Assembly (NCBI GenBank): GCA_034434335.1
Contig: DAOTZS010000191.1
Location: 1-14,958 of the forward strand
Source: DAOTZS01 sp034434335
GTDB lineage: Bacteria > Chloroflexota > Anaerolineae > CG2-30-64-16
Direction of reading: 5' to 3'
Length of the DNA stretch: 14,958 bases
In this document: positions 1-9,624 of the stretch, in pieces
Position numbering within the stretch: the stretch's first letter is position 1
Layout of the letters: each line of letters opens with the position of its first letter
Notes under the pieces: generated by a model
What the model saw: the letters and a program-made list of their open reading frames with translations, nothing else
What the model was told of the DNA's origin: nothing
Database searches by the model: none
Translations under genes and position numbers: made by a program

Positions 1-41
1 AGTGCCCAGAAGGGGCGATTTCAATCGGCCTGAATAGTTAC
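1..41. repeat. End of a dispersed MITE-like repeat, cut by the window edge
   Basis: These 41 bases, read on the minus strand, match 12145-12184 with one substitution and one single-base deletion. The match covers the terminal inverted repeat GTAACTATTCAG and the adjoining sequence ending in GGGCACT. The copy at 12145-12330 is complete, so this is probably one end of a second copy whose body lies to the left of the window. The element stops seven bases short of the PspC gene's stop codon, consistent with insertion just downstream of that gene. It also holds a small hairpin (GCGATT pairing with AATCGG). Confidence 0.7.
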
Positions 42-48
42 CTCCCGT

Positions 49-513
49 CTAGCGCCCACTGCCTGTGCGGCGCCATAGCAGCACCAGGCCGGCCAGGATC
101 AGCAGGAGCGGCCAGAGCACGTCAAAACGGAGCCACCAAAGCCAGGGGAAGTGGAGGTTGCGCAGGAGAGCCACCACCCCCAGGAAGATCAGCACCAGGC
201 CAACGATTACGGCCCCCTGCGAGGAAGGCTGGGCAAGCGCCTCACGCACCTCCGTGGTCAGAGCGCGGGCCTTCTCGGCGATCTCATCCGCGGCGGCGCG
301 GGCTGTTTCGGGTGCGGCCAGAGGGCTTTCCCCCTCATAAGGCACGATCACCCACATCACCAGGTAGACCGGTATCCCTATGCCGCTGGCCAACCCCAAT
401 AACAGGAAGAAGATGCGCACCAGGGTGGCGTCAATGTGCAGGTATTCGGCCAACCCACCACATACCCCGGCGATCATCCTGTCGCTGCGACTGCGATAGA
501 GTTTCTGAGCCAT
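49..513 (-). CDS. PspC-domain membrane protein
   Basis: This 154-residue protein has a PspC domain at residues 1-60, recognised by RSRSDRMIAGVCGGLAEYL and the following VRIFFLLLG hydrophobic stretch that ends in a membrane segment and VIVPYE. PspC proteins belong to envelope-stress responses and sit in the inner membrane. A charged helical linker (about 60-95) leads to two more hydrophobic segments (about 99-117 and 130-148) like the LiaI/LiaF-type transmembrane region (DUF5668). The start at 513 was chosen over the longer frame beginning at 552 because GGAGG lies five bases upstream and the PspC domain begins right there. It follows the membrane protein at 553-1185 after 39 bases on the same strand, probably as one operon. 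Its partner and regulator cannot be read from sequence. Confidence 0.88.
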   Translation of the reverse strand: MAQKLYRSRSDRMIAGVCGGLAEYLHIDATLVRIFFLLLGLASGIGIPVYLVMWVIVPYEGESPLAAPETARAAADEIAEKARALTTEVREALAQPSSQGAVIVGLVLIFLGVVALLRNLHFPWLWWLRFDVLWPLLLILAGLVLLWRRTGSGR

Positions 514-552
514 ATGTCCTCCCGCAGCTCCTTTGCCAGGTAATCGCTGCAA

Positions 553-1185
553 CTACTCGTGGCGCAAGATGAACTGGCGCAAGAGCAGATAAGCGCCGAA
601 CAAGATTAATGCTACGGGCCAGAGGATGTTGATCAGGTTGCCGGTCGCCACCATCAGCCCCAGGCCCATGATAGCCAGCACTCCAGCCGGGATCAGCGCC
701 CACTTCATCCGGCCTTCGGGGGTGCGTAGCAGAGAGAGCAAGGCGAAGGTGGCTGCTAGGCCCAGGAAGAAGACCCCGCCTGTCTCAAGGCCAGGAAGCG
801 TGTCGGACAGACCCGCCACCAGTGCCAGCGTGAACAGCGTCCCGCCTGGGATCACTGCCCACCAGAAATCACGCCTGGTCAGATAGATGATCCAGAAACT
901 GAGCCCGATGGCGGCCAGGAAGAACGCGCCGGCCAGCACCCCTAACCGATCCCCCATCCCGATCAAGGCGGCAATACCCAGCAGTGTGCACCCTGGGATC
1001 ACTGCCCACCACTGTTCGCGGTTGCTGACAAAGACCCACAGGAACACCAGGCCGCCCACAGCGAAAAGCAGAGCCCAGATTGCCTGCCCGAACTCGCCGA
1101 AGACACCCAGGTTCTGCAGCAGGAACAAAATCCCCACCACGACCAGCAAGATGCCGATCCATATATGGCGTTGCGTGTCTTGCAT
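553..1185 (-). CDS. Multi-pass membrane protein with LiaI/LiaF-like ends and internal repeats
   Basis: This 210-residue protein consists almost entirely of about eight hydrophobic segments. The first (WIGILLVVVGILFLLQNLG) and last (ILWPVALILFGAYLLLRQF) resemble the LiaI/LiaF-like transmembrane module (DUF5668) found beside PspC proteins. The middle contains three related units: RxxWWAVIPGCTLLGIA, RxxFWWAVIPGGTLFTLA and RMKWALIPAGVLAI, each followed by a membrane segment and a short Gly/Asp loop. The start at 1185 was preferred over 1242 because GGAGGA precedes it at suitable distance and the extra 19 residues are polar and unlike the rest. Genes coding for it and for the downstream PspC protein are 39 bases apart. 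An envelope-stress role is inferred from that neighbour only; no catalytic residues are visible. Confidence 0.8.
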   Translation of the reverse strand: MQDTQRHIWIGILLVVVGILFLLQNLGVFGEFGQAIWALLFAVGGLVFLWVFVSNREQWWAVIPGCTLLGIAALIGMGDRLGVLAGAFFLAAIGLSFWIIYLTRRDFWWAVIPGGTLFTLALVAGLSDTLPGLETGGVFFLGLAATFALLSLLRTPEGRMKWALIPAGVLAIMGLGLMVATGNLINILWPVALILFGAYLLLRQFILRHE

Positions 1186-1230
1186 CCTTTCCTGTCCTCC
1201 TCCATCCGGGAATGAACTATTTTCCGCCAC

Positions 1231-1528
1231 GGGATGGTTCAAGCCCGGTTAACACTTTTTGCCCCCTCGGGCCTTCACTGCCCCTCACCCCCCTTTGTCC
1301 CCCTTTTCCTCTCGGGGCGTGGCCCTTGGCCTGCGGCCAGGGGAGAGGGGGAATAAGATGGAGGGGTTTGTGGCGGCCGAAGGCCGCCACAAACCCCCTT
1401 TTTCCCCTCCCCTCTCCTGCTCGCCTTCGGCAGCGGGAGAGGGCAGGGAGAAGGGTGGGGGCTCTGGGCCGCAATTTCAATGACCGCAAAAAGTGTAAAC
1501 CAATTTTCTCGGTGAATTGAACCATCCC
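1231..1528. repeat. Hairpin-rich intergenic element with nested terminal inverted repeats
   Basis: The gene-free stretch 1186-1534 is largely this structure. A perfect 12-base outer inverted repeat (GGGATGGTTCAA, 1231-1242; complement at 1517-1528) encloses a 16-base inner one with one mismatch (GGTTAACACTTTTTGC, 1247-1262; 1486-1501). Inside are three hairpins: TGGCC/GGCCA at 1327-1339, a perfect 16-bp stem with a GAA loop at 1363-1397, and CCCTCTCC/GGAGAGGG at 1410-1443. No open reading frame of note and no clear target duplication are visible. It resembles a non-autonomous palindromic element. It separates pgl from the downstream membrane-protein genes and may also attenuate read-through. 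Confidence 0.6.
1363..1397. repeat. Perfect 16-bp stem-loop
   Basis: The left arm GGGGTTTGTGGCGGCC (1363-1378) and the right arm GGCCGCCACAAACCCC (1382-1397) are exact complements around a 3-base GAA loop. It is the most stable hairpin in the window and sits at the centre of the larger element. On the minus strand it lies 138 bases past the pgl stop codon but is not followed by a T-run, so a classical intrinsic terminator is not supported. Confidence 0.8.
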
Positions 1529-1534
1529 TCTACT

Positions 1535-2320
1535 TCAATACGCAAAACTTGTTCCGGGGTCGCGTGGGTGAAGCGATGCCCTTGCTTCACGGTCCAGCAG
1601 CCAGACCAGCCTGCCCTGCCTGGGGCGCACCAGGGCAGCCGGCAACGGGCCGGATGGGGACAAGCCGGCCAAAACAGCACGCACGGCGCAGGCTTTATGT
1701 GCTCCCGTCACCAGGAATATCACCTGGCGGGCCGCATTCAACACCGGCAGCGTAAGGGTGACACGCGGCACCGCGGGCCGCGCATACTCTGGCACCGCCG
1801 TCGCTATGGCCAGCCGACCCTTTTCCTCCAGTGCTGGCAGGCCCGGGAACAGGGATGCCGTGTGGCCATCCTCTCCCATGCCCAGCAGGATCAGATCGAA
1901 CCTGGGCCGGCCGGCCTCAGCCAGGTCGAAGCACCGGCGCAGTGCCTCTTCATAAGCGGCTGCGGCGGCTTCCGGTTCCAGCTCGCCGGCGATGCGCACC
2001 ACGTGGTCGGGCGGGATCGGGACCCGGCTGAGCAGGGCCTCATGGGCCAGGTGGTAGTTGCTGTCGGGGTGGTGGGGCGGGACGCAACGCTCATCGCCGA
2101 AGCAGACCCAGACGTGCGACCAGGGAATGGCATCCCGGTAGTCCGGGCCGGCCAGCAAGTGGTAGAGCCTGGCAGGGGTCGAGCCACCAGCCAGGGCCAG
2201 GGTGAATCGCCCGCGCCTCTTCACGCCGCGACGGGCAACCGTCACCAGCCGGCGGGCGGCCTCATGCGCCACGGCCTCTGGATCGGGCAGCACGACGACC
2301 TCTGGGGCCTTTTCTTTCAT
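1535..2320 (-). CDS. pgl: 6-phosphogluconolactonase
   Basis: This cytosolic enzyme hydrolyses 6-phosphoglucono-1,5-lactone to 6-phosphogluconate, the second step of the oxidative pentose phosphate pathway. The 261-residue protein has normal length for the short (DevB/SOL) family. The family signatures are in order: LALAGGSTPARLY at 41-53, GDERCVPPHHPDSN at 75-88, and LLGMGEDGHTASLFPG at 145-160. The last contains the conserved Asp-Gly-His of the active site. Its ATG overlaps the zwf stop codon as ATGA (2317-2320), so translation is probably coupled and the lactone made by Zwf is consumed by its neighbour. No gnd gene is present in the window. Confidence 0.95.
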   Translation of the reverse strand: MKEKAPEVVVLPDPEAVAHEAARRLVTVARRGVKRRGRFTLALAGGSTPARLYHLLAGPDYRDAIPWSHVWVCFGDERCVPPHHPDSNYHLAHEALLSRVPIPPDHVVRIAGELEPEAAAAAYEEALRRCFDLAEAGRPRFDLILLGMGEDGHTASLFPGLPALEEKGRLAIATAVPEYARPAVPRVTLTLPVLNAARQVIFLVTGAHKACAVRAVLAGLSPSGPLPAALVRPRQGRLVWLLDREARASLHPRDPGTSFAY

Positions 2321-3897
2321 CGCCGGCCACCTTCACCCGCCAGGCCGTGACAGCTCAGCCGCCAGCGCCGGCCCGACCCGGCCAGCAGCCGGTCAGCGCC
2401 TGGTGGGCCCCAGGTGCCCTCTTCGTAGAACTCCAGGGGCGGGGCTGTCTCAACCCGCCATCCTTCTGCCAGCATCACGGAGCCCTTGTCCCAGCCAGCC
2501 TGGATCGGGTCTATGATCTGCCAGCTCAGCTCGATTTCATCGGCGCGCGCAAACAGCGAGGCGTCCCCGATCATGGCATCCAGCAGAAGGCGCTCGTAGG
2601 CTTCCGGAAGCGCGGCCTGACCAAACTCACTGCTGAAATGGAACTCCATGTCTACCGAGCGCGTACGCATGCCCGCGCCGGGGATTTTGGCTTCAAAGCG
2701 CAGGTGGATCCCCTCATCGGGCTGGATGCAGAAGCTGAGGAAGTTGGCCCGGGAATCTCGGCTGCCGACCTGAGGAAAGAGTTTATGCGGCACATCTTTG
2801 AACTGCACGGTGATCTCGCTCACCTTGGCGGCCAGCATTTTGCCAGAGCGCAGGTAGAAGGGCACTCCCTGCCAGCGCCAGTTGTCCACATACAGGCACA
2901 AGGCCGCGAAGGTGGCTGTGGTTGAGCCCGGCGTGACCCCTCGCTCATCGCGGTAGGTGCGATACTGACCCCGCACGCTGTGCACAGGGACTTCTTCGGG
3001 ACGTAACGGGCGTACTGCCTGCAGGACCTTTACCTTCTCATCGCGCAGGAACTTGGCGTTGAAGGCCGCCGGCGGCTCCATGGCTGTTAACGTCAGCAGT
3101 TGCAACAGGTGGTTCTGGAAAACATCCCGCAAGACCCCGGCCTGGTCGTAGTAACCCGCGCGGTTACCCACCCCCTCCTTCTCGGCGACCGTGATCTGTA
3201 CGTGGTCCACAAAGTTCCGGTTCCACAAAGGTTCAAAGATGGCGTTAGCAAAGCGAAAGGCCAGGATGTTCTGGACCGTTTCCTTGCCCAGGTAGTGGTC
3301 AATGCGGTAGATCTGGCTCTCGTCAAAGACCTGGTGTAACTGGTGGTTCAGGGCCTGTGCACTGGCCAGGTCGTGGCCGAAAGGCTTCTCGACGATAATG
3401 CGCACAAAGCCCGGAACCCCGCGGTTCATCCCCGCGGCGCCCAGATGGGCGACGATGGTGGGGTAGAGTTGGGGAGGGGTGGCCAGGTAGAAAAGGTGGT
3501 TGCCGCACGTGCCACAGCGGTCGTCCAGCTCGGCCAGGCGAGCAGCCAGGGCGGTGTAGGTGGCGGGATCGTCGTAGGCGCCCCGGCAGTAGTAAAGCCG
3601 CGCAGCGAAGCGCTCCCAGGCAGCGTTGTCCCAGGCGGCATTGGACACCTGGCCGCTGCGCCGGGCATATTCCCTCACCCCCTGCCGCAGGTGCTCCCGA
3701 AAAGCCGCATCATCGAACTCGCTGCGCGCCACGCCGATCACCGCGTACTGCTCGGGCAGATGCTTTTCGGCATCGAGCGTGTAAAGGGCCGGGATCAGCT
3801 TGCGCTGGGTCAGATCCCCGCTGGCGCCGAAGATAATGATCGCAGTCGGTGCCGGTACCGGCACCCCCTGAAAGATGGCAGATTCTGTCATGGTCAT
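2317..3897 (-). CDS. zwf: Glucose-6-phosphate 1-dehydrogenase
   Basis: Zwf oxidises glucose-6-phosphate to 6-phosphogluconolactone with reduction of NADP+ (or NAD+), the entry step of the oxidative pentose phosphate pathway. With the ATG at 3897 the protein is 526 residues, close to the family norm of about 490-510. It shows the nucleotide-binding motif GASGDLTQRKL (24-34), the substrate-contact motif EKPFGHD (170-176) and the signature RIDHYLGKE (198-206) with the catalytic His and Lys. The start is uncertain: a TTG at 3912 and ATGs at 3897 and 3891 are in frame and none has a good Shine-Dalgarno sequence. The next upstream gene ends 48 bases before it and pgl overlaps its end. Tail residues after about 490 are Gly/Arg-rich and look dispensable. 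Confidence 0.96.
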   Translation of the reverse strand: MTMTESAIFQGVPVPAPTAIIIFGASGDLTQRKLIPALYTLDAEKHLPEQYAVIGVARSEFDDAAFREHLRQGVREYARRSGQVSNAAWDNAAWERFAARLYYCRGAYDDPATYTALAARLAELDDRCGTCGNHLFYLATPPQLYPTIVAHLGAAGMNRGVPGFVRIIVEKPFGHDLASAQALNHQLHQVFDESQIYRIDHYLGKETVQNILAFRFANAIFEPLWNRNFVDHVQITVAEKEGVGNRAGYYDQAGVLRDVFQNHLLQLLTLTAMEPPAAFNAKFLRDEKVKVLQAVRPLRPEEVPVHSVRGQYRTYRDERGVTPGSTTATFAALCLYVDNWRWQGVPFYLRSGKMLAAKVSEITVQFKDVPHKLFPQVGSRDSRANFLSFCIQPDEGIHLRFEAKIPGAGMRTRSVDMEFHFSSEFGQAALPEAYERLLLDAMIGDASLFARADEIELSWQIIDPIQAGWDKGSVMLAEGWRVETAPPLEFYEEGTWGPPGADRLLAGSGRRWRLSCHGLAGEGGRR

Positions 3898-3945
3898 GGC
3901 CGCAGGTACCAAGGACAGAGAGCGCTGCTCTCGTTCGTTGGCCTA

Positions 3946-4218
3946 TTACCCCCCACCGAATTGCTGGCGCACCAGGATCAGAGCCGCGATAGCCGCCGCG
4001 ACGGCAAAGCCGGCCATGGCTACCAGCGCCACACGGCGTACATTGCCGCGCCGTGCGATCATCCCGCCCACAGCCAGCCCGATCAGGGAGCCGATCAGGA
4101 TGGCAAGGGCATTGTCGAACGCCACGAGCAGTATCAGAGCTATCGCCGCCAGGATGGCATACTTCTCCGAGAGGGAATCGTCTCGCATGGCGCTCTCCCC
4201 CCATGCCGGTGTGATCAT
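3946..4218 (-). CDS. Small two-segment membrane protein of unknown function
   Basis: This 90-residue protein is not recognised. It has two hydrophobic regions (about residues 20-55, probably with a kink or two short helices at GSLIGLAVGG, and 62-85) separated by the basic loop RRGNVRR, followed by a short QQFGGG tail. The ATG at 4218 overlaps the THEP1 stop codon as ATGA and has GAGGGG just upstream, which suggests translational coupling. An internal ATG at 4188 has an equally good GGGGAGAG site and would give an 80-residue product starting MRDDSLSEKY. It lies between THEP1 and zwf on the same strand. No catalytic or binding motif is visible. Confidence 0.7.
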   Translation of the reverse strand: MITPAWGESAMRDDSLSEKYAILAAIALILLVAFDNALAILIGSLIGLAVGGMIARRGNVRRVALVAMAGFAVAAAIAALILVRQQFGGG

Positions 4219-4754
4219 GCCCCTCGCATCAGGCTGAGCAGCCGCGCCGGCACCTCTGCCCGGTTGTCAGTTGTCACCCGTACCACCACTATATCGGACC
4301 TGCCCAACCGTTCTGCCAGCTCATCGGCCAGCGACTCGCGCACCACCACGATAGCATTGGGCACGCGTATCGGATCAGATAGCGGCTCCAGCGCGAAGGC
4401 AAAGCCGCCGCCGGCGTGCAGCTCCAGCGGCCCAATCTCGTCCACCACCAGCCAGTCCACATTGGCCAGCAAGGCCGCCGACAGCACCCCGCGCGCCCAT
4501 TCGGTAGCCCCTTCCACGAAGCGGTAATTGCCTACCGTAGCCGGCTCATCGCCCCGCACCAGACGGGCCAGGGTACGATGTTGGCCTGTGGCCAGGTCCA
4601 TCATCTCAATGCCGGTCTTGGTGCCGTTCTCATCTAACAGCGGCGGCGAGACAAAGCCGGCGATCTTCATCCCGGCCGCGCGCAACCCTGGTAATACCTT
4701 CCAGCAGGCTGTGGTCTTGCCCGCCTGCTCAGGGCCAGTCAGGAGTATGAACAT
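4215..4754 (-). CDS. THEP1-family nucleoside-triphosphatase
   Basis: This 179-residue P-loop protein fits the THEP1 (NTPase_1, formerly DUF265) family, whose characterised members hydrolyse ATP, GTP and other NTPs slowly and whose physiological role is unsettled. The Walker A motif is GPEQAGKTT at residues 7-15. Walker B is WLVVDEIGPLEL at 101-112, and the DEIGxLE string is typical of the family. KIAGFVSPP (30-38) and the C-terminal VVVRVTTDNR (156-165) also match its usual pattern. A GAGGTG site sits about eight bases before the ATG. It starts 51 bases after the kinase-pyrophosphorylase fusion and its stop overlaps the next gene, so it lies in the operon. A link to sugar-nucleotide metabolism is inferred from position only. 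Confidence 0.85.
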   Translation of the reverse strand: MFILLTGPEQAGKTTACWKVLPGLRAAGMKIAGFVSPPLLDENGTKTGIEMMDLATGQHRTLARLVRGDEPATVGNYRFVEGATEWARGVLSAALLANVDWLVVDEIGPLELHAGGGFAFALEPLSDPIRVPNAIVVVRESLADELAERLGRSDIVVVRVTTDNRAEVPARLLSLMRGA

Positions 4755-4805
4755 CGTTGTCCACCTCTTTGAAAGCGACGATAGGATAAGGACAGGACTC
4801 AGCGT

Positions 4806-8276
<3,471 letters not shown>

Positions 8277-8330
8277 AGCGCTCCTCTTGCCATGATGATG
8301 AATCATCCCAACCGACGGAGGTCCTGGGCC

Positions 8331-9188
8331 TCATCTTTCCGCGTGCAACTCCCGCAGGGCCAGGAGCTCCAGCAACAGCCGCAAGACCTCCAGGCGGTCT
8401 ACGCCACTCAATGCCAGGGCCAGTTGGGCGGTGAGAAGGCCGTACTTCACCCCTACATCGTAGCGCCACCAGGGGCGCTCCAGGGCCAGATAGCGCTCGC
8501 GGGTGGCCAGCTCCGCCAGCGTGGGTGAAAGGAAGATCCCCCCGCGGCCAGCGTTCTCGGCCACCTGGCGGGCCAGGATCTCCATCACCGTTGGTGTCAA
8601 GACGTGCAGGCCGAAGAAGCAGAGGTAGTGGCCCGCGCGCAGACCTGGCACCAGCAGCTTTTGCTCGGCCTCGGTGGGCGTTGGCTTTTCCAGCACGTTT
8701 TCCACCACATAAAGGTCCTGCCGGCCTGGCACGCGATGCCCGCCCACGGCGCCATAGTACGGCAACAGGCTCTCGCGCGAAGCCTGCACCGCGGAGACAG
8801 CACATGCCTCAGCCTCGGCCACCTGCACGAGCTGGCGCGCGCAGCCCTGCGCATCCCGGCTGATGTACAGGTGATCGCCCACCAGGTGCAAAAACGGCTC
8901 ATCGCCGACAAAGGTACGTGCGCAGAACACTGCATGCCCATACCCCAGCGGTTCTTCCTGGGGCACAAACCTCAGGCGGCTGGCGTAATCCCCCACCGCC
9001 TCGGCATAAGGAACCTCATCGCCGGGGCAGACGACCACACAGATCTCCTCGATCCCGGCCCGCAGCGCCTCTTCCACAATGATGCGCAGCACAGACTTCT
9101 CGGCGCCGTCTCGGTCAATCAGGGTCTGGAGGGGTAGAGTACGTTGGTTGCGGCCGGCTGCAGTGATGACGGCCTTGGTAATCTTCAT
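8331..9188 (-). CDS. GalU-like sugar-phosphate nucleotidyltransferase with altered active-site loop
   Basis: This 285-residue protein matches UTP-glucose-1-phosphate uridylyltransferase (GalU) along most of its length: AVITAAG (6-12), LGYGHAVFCAR (81-91), VGDHLY (103-108) in the place of the metal-binding Asp loop, VENVLEKPTPTE (162-173), and WWRYDVGVKYG (240-250). The N-terminal loop is unusual. GalU has GxGTRxLPxTKxxPKEM; here the same place reads GRNQRTLPLQTLIDRDG, so the second glycine, the Thr and both lysines are absent. It may act on a different sugar phosphate, be a weak enzyme, or be a regulatory partner of the next gene's product. The ATG at 9188 has GAGG seven bases upstream and was chosen over a TTG at 9194. 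It is the first gene of the minus-strand run; the fusion gene follows after 54 bases. Confidence 0.8.
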   Translation of the reverse strand: MKITKAVITAAGRNQRTLPLQTLIDRDGAEKSVLRIIVEEALRAGIEEICVVVCPGDEVPYAEAVGDYASRLRFVPQEEPLGYGHAVFCARTFVGDEPFLHLVGDHLYISRDAQGCARQLVQVAEAEACAVSAVQASRESLLPYYGAVGGHRVPGRQDLYVVENVLEKPTPTEAEQKLLVPGLRAGHYLCFFGLHVLTPTVMEILARQVAENAGRGGIFLSPTLAELATRERYLALERPWWRYDVGVKYGLLTAQLALALSGVDRLEVLRLLLELLALRELHAER

Positions 9189-9236
9189 AGGCAAACCTCA
9201 CGCGATTATGGTCCGGGGGCAACTCACAGCGCACCT

Positions 9237-9266
9237 ATCATACCACGACCGCGGCGGGTCTGAAAA
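9237..9266 (-). promoter_or_regulatory. Candidate promoter for the minus-strand operon
   Basis: On the minus strand, TATGAT (9242-9237) matches five of six bases of the -10 consensus and is preceded by TGG, forming an extended -10. TTTTCA (9266-9261) lies 18 bases upstream as a weak -35. Transcription would begin near 9230, about 40 bases before the ATG at 9188. This is a pattern match only. Confidence 0.4.
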
Positions 9267-9275
9267 CTCAGACCC
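9256..9275. repeat. 8-bp dyad overlapping the candidate -35
   Basis: GGGTCTGA (9256-9263) and TCAGACCC (9268-9275) are perfect complements around the loop AAAC. The dyad covers the candidate -35 hexamer of the minus-strand promoter. It could be an operator, or one more of the hairpin repeats that fill this interval. Confidence 0.5.
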
Positions 9276-9295
9276 CCCGGCGGCTGAGGAGTGGC

Positions 9296-9349
9296 GTAGG
9301 TCAGGCTTTCAGCCTGACCCAGCCTCACACGGCCTGAAGGCTGTGCTAC
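9296..9349. repeat. REP-like inverted pair (GTAG-hairpin ... hairpin-CTAC)
   Basis: GTAG (9296-9299) stands directly before the hairpin GTCAGGCT-TTC-AGCCTGAC (9300-9318). A second hairpin, CACGGCCT-GA-AGGCTGTG (9328-9345, with one G-T pair), is directly followed by CTAC (9346-9349), the complement of GTAG. A GTAG foot beside a hairpin, with a second copy inverted, is the plan of REP/BIME sequences moved by REP-associated tyrosine transposases. No such transposase gene is in the window. Confidence 0.6.
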
Positions 9350-9386
9350 GGAAGGGCACGCCGTCGCGTCGTTTCCCAAGAGGGCG

Positions 9387-9395
9387 TGTTATAAG
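9387..9395 (+). promoter_or_regulatory. Candidate extended -10 promoter for fabF-fabH
   Basis: TG followed after one base by TATAAG (9390-9395) matches five of six -10 bases and has the extended -10 dinucleotide. No convincing -35 lies upstream. If used, it would give a leader of about 220 bases holding the whole 38-base repeat array before the fabF start. Confidence 0.3.
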
Positions 9396-9454
9396 GGATA
9401 GCCCGCAACCCGGCGCCCCACAAGACGAACACAGCAAGGTTTATGATGTCCCGT

Positions 9455-9601
9455 TCGTAGTAAGCCACGCAGCGTAGCGGAGTAGCGTCCGCTCGTAGTA
9501 AGCCACGCAGCGCAGCGGAGTGACGTCCGCTCGTAGTAAGCCACGCAGCGCAGCGGAGTGGCGTCAGACGGCACTCCACTTCGTTGCGTGCCTGACTACG
9601 A
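9455..9601. repeat. Three tandem 38-bp REP-like units plus one inverted copy
   Basis: Units begin at 9455, 9493 and 9531 with TCGTAGTAAG and are spaced exactly 38 bases apart. Each holds GTAG, four bases, then a 21-base hairpin (9465-9485, 9503-9523, 9541-9561). A fourth, inverted copy has its hairpin at 9571-9591, followed by CTGA and CTAC (9596-9599). All hairpins have the same form: four pairs, mismatch, one pair, mismatch, two pairs, 3-base loop. The array ends 12 bases before the fabF ribosome binding site and would be part of its leader or promoter. Confidence 0.75.
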
Positions 9602-9624
9602 ACATATCATACGAGGAGGTTGGT

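Noticed and set aside
1486..1501. The T-run near the inner inverted repeat as a pgl terminator
   Set aside because: No hairpin lies directly before the T-run on the minus strand, so the intrinsic terminator pattern is not met.
1517..2350. A long plus-strand open frame (277 residues) opposite pgl
   Set aside because: It is antisense to a clear 6-phosphogluconolactonase with all motifs; its Gln/Gly-rich translation resembles no family and is typical of a GC-rich shadow frame.
3343..4527. A 394-residue plus-strand open frame opposite zwf, the small membrane protein and THEP1
   Set aside because: It crosses three real minus-strand genes and has no recognisable domain; it ends in a low-complexity Ser/Thr/Arg stretch.
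9455..9568. The three 38-base units as a CRISPR array
   Set aside because: The units follow one another with no spacers, differ at several bases, and no cas gene is nearby.
9520..9624. N-terminal extension of fabF to an ATG at 9520
   Set aside because: The added 35 residues are encoded by the repeat array, and the GTG at 9625 has an excellent GAGGAGG site and gives the standard FabF start.
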